The notes under the pieces were generated by a model that searched no databases, had not been told where the DNA came from, and worked only from the letters and a program-made list of their open reading frames with translations. The position numbers were made by a program, and so were the translations under genes. This document shows positions 54,804 through 63,883 of a stretch of 64,000 nucleotides of DNA, piece by piece. Within the stretch, counting starts at the first letter, position 1. Every line of letters starts with the position of its first letter. Source of the stretch: Microbacterium thalassium (GTDB lineage Bacteria; Actinomycetota; Actinomycetes; Actinomycetales; Microbacteriaceae); the NCBI RefSeq assembly GCF_014208045.1, contig NZ_JACHML010000001.1, forward strand, positions 2,728,001-2,792,000. The letters are read 5' to 3'.

Positions 54804-55070
54804 CTACTGCTGGAGCGACTCGTAGATCTCCTTGCACGTGGGGCACACCGGGAATTTCTCGGGGTCGCGCCCCGGAGTCCACTTCTTGCCGCACAGCGCA
54901 CGCACCGGCTTGCCGGTGATCGCGGATTCGAGGATCTTGTCCTTCTTCACGTAGTGCGAGAAGCGCTCGTGATCTCCGGGCTCGATGGTCTCCTCACGGA
55001 TGAGCTCTTCGAGTTCGCGGTCGAGGGTGGCCAGGCCCCCCTGATCGGGGTTGTCGAGAGGAGTGCTCAT
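54804..55070 (-). CDS. DUF3039 zinc-ribbon protein
   Basis: 88 residues of an actinobacterial family with unknown role. The helical start (TLDRELEELIREETIEPGDHE in outline) is followed by HYVKKDKILES and a likely zinc site: Cys in ALCGKKW, then CPTC. Convergent with pncB. Confidence 0.88.
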   Translation of the reverse strand: MSTPLDNPDQGGLATLDRELEELIREETIEPGDHERFSHYVKKDKILESAITGKPVRALCGKKWTPGRDPEKFPVCPTCKEIYESLQQ

Positions 55071-55102
55071 GGTCTGACAGTGTAGCCCGGCACCGCGCGC
55101 GC

Positions 55103-56671
55103 TCAGGTGGACTCGGCGAACTCCATGAGTCGGTCGCCGCGGCGCTCGAACACGATCGATCCGAGGGCGATGCCGATCGCGAAGACGGCGCCGCCGGCGA
55201 TCACCCCCGCCCACAGGGCCGACATCGCCTGATCGATGTCCTCGGTCAGCGCCAGCCACGTGAACCACAGCGCCGGCGCGCTCACCACGACGGCGGCGGT
55301 GAACACCAGCGCCTGGGCGAACACGCCGCTCGGTCCCGTGCGCTGTGGCTGCTGGAACGCGCTCTCGCCGGGGCGCGAGACCGCGTAGGGGGCGATGACC
55401 GACGAGATGCTCGAGAAGCCGAGGGCCGAGAAGAACAGCGCCACGCACACACCGGTCAGCGCCGGCAGCATGGCCCACCGACCGTGCTGCGACACCGCGA
55501 GGGGGATCGCGAGCGCCAGCAGCGGCACACCGATCAGCAGGATCGGCACCAGCCGGCCGAGCCGGTCGGAGAAGCCGCGGATGCCGCCGGAGACGTGCAT
55601 CCACAGCGCCGTCGAGTCGTACGCGAGGTCGTTGTGCGGGAGCCACCCGAGAAACAGCGCGGCGAACGGAACCGGGATGAGCACCACGTACTCGAGCGGC
55701 ATGCCGGCCACCAGCGGCGGCACCATCGTGACGGCGGCCGCCAGCGGGATGATGAGGATGTTCGCGACGTAGCGCCGGTCGCGGAACCAGTACAGCAGGC
55801 TCCGCGCCGCGATCGCGCCGCCGGGGGTGCCCGGGGCGACGGCGAACCAGCCGAGCCCCGCCCGCTCGCGATTCGCGGCGGGACGCTCGGTCGTCGTCAG
55901 CGCGCGGTGGACGAGCCACAGCCAGATCGCTCCCAGCGCCACGATGCTCGCCAGCGAGATCAGCAGCGAGCGGGTCGCGTTCGCGGAGCCCTCTGCGACG
56001 AGGCCGGCGTAGGCCCATGGCGCGCCGAGCGGCGTGAGGGCGAGGGCGTCGACCGCCTCGGCGAGCTGGGTCGGGACCGCGCCGCCCCACTCCAGGGAGG
56101 CGAGGAACACCCCGACCGGGACGACCACGACGACCACCGCGAGCACGAACAGGCCCGACAGCTCGCGCGAGCGCCGCTCGTTGAGGAAGGTCGACGCCAG
56201 CGACATGCAGACGCGCGCCAGCAGCACGCACGTGAGCAGCCCCAGCACGGTTCCCGTGATCACCGGCATCGCGCCGGCGCCGAAGGCCGACCACACGGTG
56301 CCGGCGCTGACGGCGAGGGTCGTCAGCGCGGCGATGGGGATGCTGATGAATCCCGCCACGACCAGCATGAACGCCAGGCTCCGCACGGGCATGCCCAGGA
56401 GCACGAACCGGCGCGGGTCGAGGGGATCGGCGGCGCCGACGATGAGCGGCGCGAGCGCGAAGCCGAGCGTCACCGCGGACCCGCCCATCACGATCACCGA
56501 CATGGCGACCGCCGGTGCGGCGTCGCGCAGCGACAGCAGCGCCCAGCACCCGCCGATCACGGCCATCACCAGCAGCGTCATCCCGATCGTGATGCGCGTG
56601 GCATGCGAGGCGCCCCCGCGGAGGGCGCCGATCATCAGGGCGATCCTCAGTCGGAGAATGTATGCAGCCAC
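55103..56671 (-). CDS. ABC exporter membrane subunit
   Basis: 522 residues with about twelve hydrophobic segments and no extracellular domains of note, the permease partner of the ATPase encoded just upstream. GTG 56671 overlaps the ATPase gene by 25 bases and has GGAAGG six bases before it. No named family recognised; similar two-gene exporters are common in actinobacteria and their substrates are mostly unknown. Confidence 0.82.
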   Translation of the reverse strand: MAAYILRLRIALMIGALRGGASHATRITIGMTLLVMAVIGGCWALLSLRDAAPAVAMSVIVMGGSAVTLGFALAPLIVGAADPLDPRRFVLLGMPVRSLAFMLVVAGFISIPIAALTTLAVSAGTVWSAFGAGAMPVITGTVLGLLTCVLLARVCMSLASTFLNERRSRELSGLFVLAVVVVVVPVGVFLASLEWGGAVPTQLAEAVDALALTPLGAPWAYAGLVAEGSANATRSLLISLASIVALGAIWLWLVHRALTTTERPAANRERAGLGWFAVAPGTPGGAIAARSLLYWFRDRRYVANILIIPLAAAVTMVPPLVAGMPLEYVVLIPVPFAALFLGWLPHNDLAYDSTALWMHVSGGIRGFSDRLGRLVPILLIGVPLLALAIPLAVSQHGRWAMLPALTGVCVALFFSALGFSSISSVIAPYAVSRPGESAFQQPQRTGPSGVFAQALVFTAAVVVSAPALWFTWLALTEDIDQAMSALWAGVIAGGAVFAIGIALGSIVFERRGDRLMEFAEST

Positions 56672-58083
56672 TCGAGGCCTTCCACGTCGCTGAGGCCCCC
56701 GGCGAGTTCGACGAAGCGCTGTTCGAGGGTGAGCTCGCCGCGCACCTCGTCCACCGTGCCCTCGGCGAGCACCTGCCCGGCCACGATGACCGCCACGCGC
56801 GAGCACACCCGCTCGACCAGCTCCATGCCGTGGCTGGAGAGGATGACCGTCCCCCCGTGCGAGACGTACGCCGACAGGATCTCGAGGATCACGGCGCTCG
56901 AGACGGGGTCGACCGCTTCGAACGGCTCGTCGAGCACCAGCAGTCGCGGTGCGTGGATCATGGCTCCCGCGAGCATGACCTTCTTGAGCATGCCCGCCGA
57001 GTAGTCCGACACGACGCGACCGAGCGCATCCGACAGATCGAAGGCGCGAGCGAGGTCGGCCGTGCGCGACTCGATCATCGCGGACTTCAGACCGCGCAGC
57101 GCCCCGTAGTAGAAGAGCAGCTGACGTCCGGTCAGGCGGTCGAACGTGCGGAGCCGATCGGGCAGGACGCCCATCAGCCGCTTGGCCGCGCGCGGCCTCT
57201 CCACCGCGTCCACCCCGGCGACGCTGATACCACCGGAGTCGGGCCGAAGCAGGCCGGCGATCATGGACAGCGTCGTGGTCTTGCCCGCGCCGTTGGGACC
57301 CACCAGACCGTAGAAGGTGCCGGCCGGCACCGTGAGGTCGATGGCTTCGACGGCGCGGACGCCCCCGAAGCTCTTGGTCACGCCACGCAGCTCGAGGACG
57401 GATGCGGCGCCCTCGGGCACGCCGGGCGCGAAGCCGTCGGGCAGATCGACCGTCGCGGGCGCCGCCGAGCCGACCGCCGGCGCGCCGACGACCTGCTGGT
57501 CCTCCGGCTCCTCGACGGGTGCCTCCTCGGCCTCCGGCTCGTCGACGACGGTGGGCGCAGCCGGGGCCTCGGGCGCAGCCGGGGCCTCCGTCACGTCGAC
57601 CGCCTCGGCGACATCGTCCGCGACATCGTCGTCGAACACGTCGAAGACGTCGTCCTGGTCCGTCAGCTCGGTCGCCTCGTCCGCCTCGGTCGCCTCGTCG
57701 AGCGCGGCATCGACGCTGTCGGCGCTCGCCTCCCCTTCGACGTCGTCCGCGACCGTCCGGGAACCTTCGATCTCGGTATCGATCTCTTCCTCCACCTCGT
57801 CGTCGACATCGACCGACGCGCTCTCGGTCCCGGCCCGGGCGGACGTGGGGGCATCCGCCGGTGCGAGCACCATCTCGACCGGGCCCTTCACCGCAGCCGC
57901 CGCACGCTCGGACGCCGGAAGCGGCGGACGCGGGGGGACGTCCATGTCCGGCAGCGCCAGATCGGGCGGAAGCGGCGGAGGCGGACCCGGGTGCGCCGGC
58001 AGCCGCACCACACGCGGGCGCGACCCACGGCCGTCCGGCTGATCCGGATCGGCCTCGTGGGGCATCGGAAGCGACGCTGTCAC
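56647..58083 (-). CDS. ABC exporter ATPase with 220-residue acidic N-terminal extension
   Basis: 478 residues from GTG 58083 (ATG 58065 is an alternative). The C-terminal 245 residues are an ABC ATPase: GLVGPNGAGKTT, degenerate signature DYSAGMLKKVML, Walker B LLVLDEPFEAVDP and H-loop SSHGMEL. Before it lies a low-complexity region: Pro-rich at about 20-60, then Asp/Glu/Ala-rich (DDVFDVFDDDVADDVAEAV). The extension is in frame with no internal start of equal quality. TACCTT six bases before the GTG suggests leaderless transcription. Confidence 0.85.
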   Translation of the reverse strand: MTASLPMPHEADPDQPDGRGSRPRVVRLPAHPGPPPPLPPDLALPDMDVPPRPPLPASERAAAAVKGPVEMVLAPADAPTSARAGTESASVDVDDEVEEEIDTEIEGSRTVADDVEGEASADSVDAALDEATEADEATELTDQDDVFDVFDDDVADDVAEAVDVTEAPAAPEAPAAPTVVDEPEAEEAPVEEPEDQQVVGAPAVGSAAPATVDLPDGFAPGVPEGAASVLELRGVTKSFGGVRAVEAIDLTVPAGTFYGLVGPNGAGKTTTLSMIAGLLRPDSGGISVAGVDAVERPRAAKRLMGVLPDRLRTFDRLTGRQLLFYYGALRGLKSAMIESRTADLARAFDLSDALGRVVSDYSAGMLKKVMLAGAMIHAPRLLVLDEPFEAVDPVSSAVILEILSAYVSHGGTVILSSHGMELVERVCSRVAVIVAGQVLAEGTVDEVRGELTLEQRFVELAGGLSDVEGLEWLHTFSD

Positions 58084-58283
58084 CGATCCAAGGTACCAAG
58101 CCCTCTCCCGGCCGCGGCACTCCCCCGCCGGGTCCGCGCCGTCATGGGGCGAAATGTCACGAATCGGCATCGGACGTGCCGCACCCTGCGTGCTTACAGG
58201 AGCGCTTCAGTATCGTGGTCGGACACAAAGAGGTGGCCAGCAGGTGAATAAGCCGTGAATACGAGACCACAGGAGCGCACCCT

Positions 58284-58976
58284 TTGACCCTTCACACCGT
58301 CATCCTCGCAGCCGGCATGGGCTCGCGACTCGGTCGCAGCCTGCCCAAGCCCCTGACGGTGCTCGGCGATGGCCGCAGCATCATGCAGCAGCAGCATGAC
58401 AACATCCGCGCCGCCTTCGGCACGGACGCGCGCATCACCACCGTGGTCGGCTACCGCGCCGAGACGATCGTCGAGGCGTTCCCCGACGCCGCCTATGTCC
58501 ACAACGACCGCTACGACCAGACCAACACGTCCAAGAGCCTGCTGCGCGGGCTGGGGCGCACCGGCCGCGGCGGCGTCCTCTGGATGAACGGCGACGTCGT
58601 CTTCGATCCCCGCGTGCTCGGCCGCGCGATCGGCCTCATCGAGCAGGACCGGTCGTTCGTGACGGTGAACACCGCTCGCGTCGGCGACGAAGAGGTCAAG
58701 TACACCACCTCCGCGGACGGCTCCATCGCCGAGCTCTCCAAGACCGTCGTCGGCGGCATCGGCGAGGCCGTGGGCATCAACTACATCTCCCGCCGCGACA
58801 AGCGGGCCTTCATGCGTCAGCTGGCGCGGGTCGAGGACCAGGACTACTTCGAGCGCGGACTGGAGCTCGCCATCGCCGAGGACGGCGTCTCCATCCAGCC
58901 GCTGGACATCTCGGACCTGTACGCCGTCGAGGTCGACTTCGCCGAGGACCTGGAGCGCGCGAACCTCTTCGTGTGA
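58284..58976 (+). CDS. Nucleotidyltransferase for sugar or polyol phosphate
   Basis: 230 residues of the GT-A-like NTP transferase fold: VILAAGMGSRLGRSLPKPL (6-24), NDRYDQTNTSKSLLRGLG and the metal site MNGDVVF. The TNTSKSL type loop resembles LicC-like CTP:phosphocholine and related cytidylyltransferases, so a CDP-activated group for a wall polymer is plausible next to CDP-glycerol-type transferases. TTG 58284 follows AGGAG by eight bases. Confidence 0.82.
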   Translation: MTLHTVILAAGMGSRLGRSLPKPLTVLGDGRSIMQQQHDNIRAAFGTDARITTVVGYRAETIVEAFPDAAYVHNDRYDQTNTSKSLLRGLGRTGRGGVLWMNGDVVFDPRVLGRAIGLIEQDRSFVTVNTARVGDEEVKYTTSADGSIAELSKTVVGGIGEAVGINYISRRDKRAFMRQLARVEDQDYFERGLELAIAEDGVSIQPLDISDLYAVEVDFAEDLERANLFV

Positions 58977-59027
58977 GGTCGTCAAGCCCCCAGGCGGCGC
59001 GCAGCGCGTCTGCGTAGGATCGGCGAG

Positions 59028-59996
59028 ATGGCCGAGAAGGTGCACCGCATCCACTCGCTGCCCGGCGACGCGCCGTGGCAGGGAGGTCTTCCGCCTGCCG
59101 GCTCGCCCGAGCATCCCGTCGCGATCCGCATGCTCGATCGCGTGCTCGCGATCCAGCGTCCGGCGGTGCTCGCCCATCTGCGGAGCCTGCGTCTGCGGCA
59201 TCCGGAGTCCACGCCCGATGGCCTGGTGCGGATGCTGGAGCGCCGGTATCTGGCGGCCGTGACCACCGGCGGCGCCGCGGTCGGCGCCACCGCGGTGGTG
59301 CCGGGCATCGGCACGGGTGTGACGCTCGCCCTCAGCGGCGTCGAGACCGTCGGCTTCCTCGAGGCCACCACGCTGTTCGCGCAGTCGGTGGCCGAGGTCC
59401 ACGGCATCCCCGTCGCCGACCCCGACCGCGCCCGCGCGCTCGTGCTCACCCTGATGCTGGGACAGGAGGGCGTCGACCTCGTGTCGCAGCTGGCCCGGCA
59501 GGCATCCGGCCAGGGCGAGACGCGCGACCGCTACTGGGGCGAGATGATCACCAAGACCCTTCCCCGGGCCGCCGTCGGCCCGCTCGTGGACCGGCTCAAG
59601 TCGGCCTTCATCCGGCAGTTCGCGGCGCGCGGCGGCGCATCCTGGATCGGCAAGGCGCTGCCCTTCGGCATCGGCGCCGCCGTGGGCGGGACGGGCAATC
59701 ACATCCTGGGGCGGCGCGTGCTCGTCGCCTCGCGGCGCGCCTTCGGACCCGCCACCGCGGTGATCCCGCCGGACATCGAGCCGCGTCCGGGTTCGGTGCG
59801 CATCGAGGCCGCCGCCACGCGCGCCGTGCGCTCGGCGGGCGGCGCCATCGCGAGCGCCGTCACGCGCGGAGCAGGGGCCGCCGGGGGCGCCGCACGCCGG
59901 CTGACGCGCCGGTCCGGCGCAGACGCCGTGCAAGCGCCCGAATCGCCGGAAGCGCTGGAATCGGCCGACGCCGCGGAGTCATCCGCCTCCGAGTGA
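59028..59996 (+). CDS. Conserved protein, EcsC-like hydrophobic core
   Basis: 322 residues. A central Gly/Ala-rich hydrophobic region (about 80-125, TTGGAAVGATAVVPGIGTG then VTLALSGVETVGFLEAT) resembles EcsC-type proteins; the C-terminus from about 255 is low-complexity. No catalytic motif seen. TAGGAT (59015-59020) lies seven bases before the ATG, so it is probably leaderless. Confidence 0.7.
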   Translation: MAEKVHRIHSLPGDAPWQGGLPPAGSPEHPVAIRMLDRVLAIQRPAVLAHLRSLRLRHPESTPDGLVRMLERRYLAAVTTGGAAVGATAVVPGIGTGVTLALSGVETVGFLEATTLFAQSVAEVHGIPVADPDRARALVLTLMLGQEGVDLVSQLARQASGQGETRDRYWGEMITKTLPRAAVGPLVDRLKSAFIRQFAARGGASWIGKALPFGIGAAVGGTGNHILGRRVLVASRRAFGPATAVIPPDIEPRPGSVRIEAAATRAVRSAGGAIASAVTRGAGAAGGAARRLTRRSGADAVQAPESPEALESADAAESSASE

Positions 59997-59997
59997 G

Positions 59998-61278
59998 TCA
60001 CGCGGAGTCGTCGAGCTCCGCCTCGTCCTCGGCGGGCTCCGCCTCGGCGGGGCCGGTCGTCCGCGCATGCCACGCATCCCACTCGGCCATGAGGTGCGCG
60101 ATGGCGCCGTCGAAGCGCGCGCTCGCCGCGCCCGGCGCGGTGTCGCCGAAGTAGTGGCGCACCCACTGCTCCAGCCGCGCGACGGCGTTCGGGTCCGACA
60201 GCACACGGTCGACCTCCTCGTCGATCGCGCCGGCGCGGGACGCGTCGAGCCACTCGCACGCCGACAGGTAGCCGTGCTCGTCGATGGCCGCCGCCGGATC
60301 GACCGGTCGCGTGATCAGCAGCGGCCGGTCGGCGGCGAGACGGTCGTAGACCATCGCCGAGATGTCGACGATCGCGACATCGGCCGCCGCGAGCTGCCAC
60401 CCGAGCTCGGGGCGCGTGTCGTGGACGTGCTGCGCCGACGGGTCGGCGGCGTTCGCCGCCGCCATCGCCGCCGCGATGCGGCGGTTCGCGGCGCCGTACT
60501 CGGCGCTGACGACGCCCGAGCGCGGATGCGGCCGGTAGACGACACGGTGCCGCCCGGTGGCCAGCAGCGTCGTCACCAGCGCCTCGCCGTGCGTCACGAT
60601 CGATCCGTAGTGGGCGCTGGGACGGTCGCCCTCCCACGTCGGCGCATAGAGCACCACGGTCCGGTCATCGGGGGTGTACGGCAGCTCGCCCGAATAGTGG
60701 TCGGCCTGCGGCCTGCCGATCTCGATCGTCCGCCGGTCGATGTCGTAGTCCCACAGCACGCGCGACAGGCGCTCGCGGGCCGCATCGCCGGCCACCAGGG
60801 CGTAGTCGTACGCCTTGAACTGGTTGGTCGTCATGTACATCTTGTCGGACTCGCCGTGGTTGATGAACACGTGCCAGCGGCGGCCGTACCGGAACATCTG
60901 GAAGTTGCGGGTGTTCTGATTCACGTAGAGCACCACGCGGATGTCCTGCCGCGCGATGAACGCCTCGAGGTCGCGCACGGTGGGCACGAACGCCACCGGC
61001 AGCGCGGCGTCCGCCAGGAGCGCCTGCGCTCCCGTCACCGCGCGGCTGAGCACCACCACGGGCCACTTCTCCGCGATCGCGGCGAGCGGCTTGTACCACT
61101 GCCGCATCTGGTACATGTTGACGGCGCCGTCGGCGAAGTACACCGCGACGCGGTAGTGGACGGGCGGATGCTGCGGCCCCGCCGCGACCCTGCGTCGCAC
61201 GTCGCCGACCGCTGCGCGCTGCGCCAGAGCCCGGCGCACGAGCGCGACAGCCTTGCGTGCATCCGCCAACAGCCTCAC
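59998..61278 (-). CDS. CDP-glycerol glycerophosphotransferase-like enzyme
   Basis: 426 residues with the TagF/Glyphos_transf C-terminal fold: FINHGESDKMYMTTNQFKAYD region, VLYAPTWEGDRPSAHYGS, VYRPHPRSG and the acidic VDISAMVYDRLAADRPLL end. It would transfer glycerol- or similar polyol-phosphate units in making a teichoic-acid-like wall polymer. The N-terminus has a short basic amphipathic stretch that may bind the membrane. Convergent with the 322-residue gene and divergent from the family 2 glycosyltransferase. Confidence 0.82.
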   Translation of the reverse strand: MRLLADARKAVALVRRALAQRAAVGDVRRRVAAGPQHPPVHYRVAVYFADGAVNMYQMRQWYKPLAAIAEKWPVVVLSRAVTGAQALLADAALPVAFVPTVRDLEAFIARQDIRVVLYVNQNTRNFQMFRYGRRWHVFINHGESDKMYMTTNQFKAYDYALVAGDAARERLSRVLWDYDIDRRTIEIGRPQADHYSGELPYTPDDRTVVLYAPTWEGDRPSAHYGSIVTHGEALVTTLLATGRHRVVYRPHPRSGVVSAEYGAANRRIAAAMAAANAADPSAQHVHDTRPELGWQLAAADVAIVDISAMVYDRLAADRPLLITRPVDPAAAIDEHGYLSACEWLDASRAGAIDEEVDRVLSDPNAVARLEQWVRHYFGDTAPGAASARFDGAIAHLMAEWDAWHARTTGPAEAEPAEDEAELDDSA

Positions 61279-61322
61279 CGCTTCAGCCTAGCGACCGCCC
61301 GCTTCATGACATGATCGGACGC

Positions 61323-62417
61323 GTGCAGAACACCGAACGGCCGCGACGCAGCGCGCCCTCGGTCCCGGCCGGCGCAGGCGTGACGTTCGTCATGCCGGTG
61401 CTCAACGAGAAGGGCCACCTGCGACCGGCCGTCGAATCGGTGCTCGCACAGGATCTGACGGTCCCCTTCGAGCTCGTGCTGGCACTCGGCCCGTCCACCG
61501 ACGGCACGACCGAGATCGCCCACGAGCTCGCGGCCGCCGACGACCGCATCGTGCTGGTCGACAACCCCGACGCCGACATCCCGATGGGCCTGAACCGCGC
61601 GATCCGCGCCGGAACGCACCCGACCGTCGTGCGGGTCGACGCGCACTCCGAACTGGAGCCCGCGTACACGCGGCGAGCGCTCGAGACGCTGGAGCGCACG
61701 GGCGCCGCGAACGTCGGCGGGCTGATGCGCGCCGAGGGCCGCACGCCGTTCCAGCGCGCGGTGGCCCGCGCGTACAACTCGCCCATCGGGCTCGGGGGCG
61801 GGGCATACCACGGCAGCTCCGACGAGGGCGAGGCCGAGTCGGCGTACCTCGGCGTGCTGCGCCGGGCGGTGCTGGAAGAAGTCGGGCTGTTCGACGAGTC
61901 GATCCGGCGCGGTGAGGACTGGGAGTTGAATCTGCGCATCCGCCGTGCCGGCTACGCGGTCTGGTTCGACCCCGAGCTCTCGGTGACGTACTGGCCGCGC
62001 GACAGCTGGCCGCGCCTGGTGCGGCAGTTCTTCGCGACCGGGCGCTGGCGCGGCGAGCTGGTGAGGCGGTTCGGCCGCGGCAACTCGCTGCGCTTCTTCG
62101 CGCCGCCCGTGCTCGTGCTCGACGCGGCGCTGAGCGTCGTCGTGGCGCTGCTGCAGGTCACCGGCGTGCTCACGGGGGTCTGGGCGCTCGCGGCATCCGT
62201 CGTGTACGTGCCCCTCGCGGCATACGCCGTGCTGGTGCTGGTCGTCGCAGCCGGCCCGGGCGGGGGCCGTGGCTGGCGGGACCGGGTGTGGACGGCGGCG
62301 GTGCTGCCGACGATGCACCTTGCGTGGGGCGCGGGCCTCGTGATCGGCGCCGCCAGCGGCGCGCACGACACCGTCGACACGTCGCGGCTGGGATCGCGTA
62401 ACACGCCCCTGCCGTGA
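61323..62417 (+). CDS. Family 2 glycosyltransferase
   Basis: 364 residues: GT-A domain (VTFVMPVLNEKGHLRPAVES, the VRVDAHSELEP metal motif, RRGEDWELNLRIRRAGY acceptor motif) followed by two or three membrane helices from about 265. Resembles SuccA/ExoA-like polymerising transferases. GTG 61323 is seven bases after CATGAT (61310-61315), the leaderless spacing; ATG 61311 in the same frame is the alternative. Flanked by TagF-like genes, so its sugar probably decorates the same polymer. Confidence 0.85.
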   Translation: MQNTERPRRSAPSVPAGAGVTFVMPVLNEKGHLRPAVESVLAQDLTVPFELVLALGPSTDGTTEIAHELAAADDRIVLVDNPDADIPMGLNRAIRAGTHPTVVRVDAHSELEPAYTRRALETLERTGAANVGGLMRAEGRTPFQRAVARAYNSPIGLGGGAYHGSSDEGEAESAYLGVLRRAVLEEVGLFDESIRRGEDWELNLRIRRAGYAVWFDPELSVTYWPRDSWPRLVRQFFATGRWRGELVRRFGRGNSLRFFAPPVLVLDAALSVVVALLQVTGVLTGVWALAASVVYVPLAAYAVLVLVVAAGPGGGRGWRDRVWTAAVLPTMHLAWGAGLVIGAASGAHDTVDTSRLGSRNTPLP

Positions 62418-62428
62418 CCGCGGGCGGG

Positions 62429-63883
62429 TCAGCTCCGCGGGATGAAGCCCTGGTCGAGGATGCGCGCCACGACGCGCTCGGCGGAGTGGCCGTCCTCCCG
62501 CGCGTTGAAGCGTGCGCGCCACAGCTCGTAGGCGTGGGCGTGCGAGCCGGCGTCCGCGGCGAGCGCGTCCACGAGCTCCTCCTGCGAACGCACGAGCGGC
62601 CCGGGGGCACGCGCGGCCAGATCGAAGTAGAACCCGCGCAGCTCGCCCCGGTAGCGCTCGAGGTCGGGCACGAGGAAGTACATCGGCTTGCCCGTCACCG
62701 AGAAGTCGAACATGACCGAGGAGTAGTCGGTGATGAGCGCGTCGGCCGCCAGCAGCAGTCGTGAGGTGTCGGGGTACCCGGTGACGTCGATGACACGCGG
62801 TCCGACCGCGTCGCGTCCCGGCAGCAGCGTGCGCGAGTGCCCGCGCACGAGCACGACGGCGTCGGCGTCGACGGCCAGCGAGGCCGGGTCCACGTAGTCC
62901 ACGATCTCGGTGCGATCGTCGCGCCACGTCGGCGCGTACAGCAGGACGCGCTCGTCGGGGCCGATGCCGAGGGCGCGCCGCACGTCACCGTCGTCGCCGG
63001 TGACCAGGACGTCGTTGCGCGGGTACCCCTCGACCCACACCGGCCGGCGGCCGAACGCGTACGCCTTCGACAGGATGCCCGCGGCGTACGGGTTCTGCGC
63101 GAGCAGGACGTCCCACCGACGGGATTCGCGCAGGACCGCGACGGCGCGGCGCGGGTCGAAGCCGGGCCGGTGCAGCGCCAGGCGCTTGAGGGGCGTGCCG
63201 TGCCAGGTCTGGAGCACGACCTGGCCGCGGCGGCGGACGAAGCGGCGGCGGAGCCAGTCGTTGACCACCAGCAGGCGGGAGACGGCCCGCGCCCGCCACC
63301 AGTCGGGGCTGCCCTCGACCACCGGCACGGCGCCGTCGGGAACCTCGACCGACAGGTCGACGACGCTCCAGTAGCGCGTGATCCCCGGGACGCGCGCGGC
63401 GAGCTCACGGTCGATGGCGAGCGGGTTGCAGCTGGCGTTGCGCCCGTAGAAGCTCTCGAAGAAGACCGCGTCCTCGAGCGCCCCCGTGCGCAGCGCATAG
63501 CGGCGCTCGAGGGCGTCCTGCCCTTCGCCGGAGTCGTACGCCGGGTCGATCGGCGGCCCGATCCGCAGCGCCCCGTCGTGCACCTGGGCGCGCAGGCCGC
63601 CGAGCTGGGCGAGCGGCGCATCCGGGAGATCGAGCCCGGTCGCGCCGGAGCCCGAGGAGGTGACGGCGGCGATCTCGTACTCACCCGAGGGCAGCGGCAG
63701 CTCCGGTCCGCCCCAGCGGGCGGCGCTCAGCGGCACCGAGGCGCGCCACACGTCGCCGTCGCTCGTCACGTCGGCGACCACGTGCGCGCGGGGACCCCTC
63801 GCCTCGAGCGAAGCGGGTGCGGGCCCCGTTCCGGTGATCACCAGGGCGGCGTCGTCTCCGCTCGTGAACCGGGCATCCGTCAT
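62429..63883 (-). CDS. CDP-glycerol glycerophosphotransferase (TagF-like)
   Basis: 484 residues. An N-terminal beta-rich domain (1-110) precedes the catalytic part: DAVFFESFYGRNASCNPLAI region, LQTWHGTPLKRLAL, VLLYAPTWRDDRTE, VRGHSRTLL and ITDYSSVMFDFSVTGKPMYF in outline. These His/Asp motifs are those of teichoic acid polymerases and primases. The start overlaps the stop of the next upstream gene (63880) as ATGA, so it belongs to an operon that enters from the right edge. Confidence 0.9.
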   Translation of the reverse strand: MTDARFTSGDDAALVITGTGPAPASLEARGPRAHVVADVTSDGDVWRASVPLSAARWGGPELPLPSGEYEIAAVTSSGSGATGLDLPDAPLAQLGGLRAQVHDGALRIGPPIDPAYDSGEGQDALERRYALRTGALEDAVFFESFYGRNASCNPLAIDRELAARVPGITRYWSVVDLSVEVPDGAVPVVEGSPDWWRARAVSRLLVVNDWLRRRFVRRRGQVVLQTWHGTPLKRLALHRPGFDPRRAVAVLRESRRWDVLLAQNPYAAGILSKAYAFGRRPVWVEGYPRNDVLVTGDDGDVRRALGIGPDERVLLYAPTWRDDRTEIVDYVDPASLAVDADAVVLVRGHSRTLLPGRDAVGPRVIDVTGYPDTSRLLLAADALITDYSSVMFDFSVTGKPMYFLVPDLERYRGELRGFYFDLAARAPGPLVRSQEELVDALAADAGSHAHAYELWRARFNAREDGHSAERVVARILDQGFIPRS

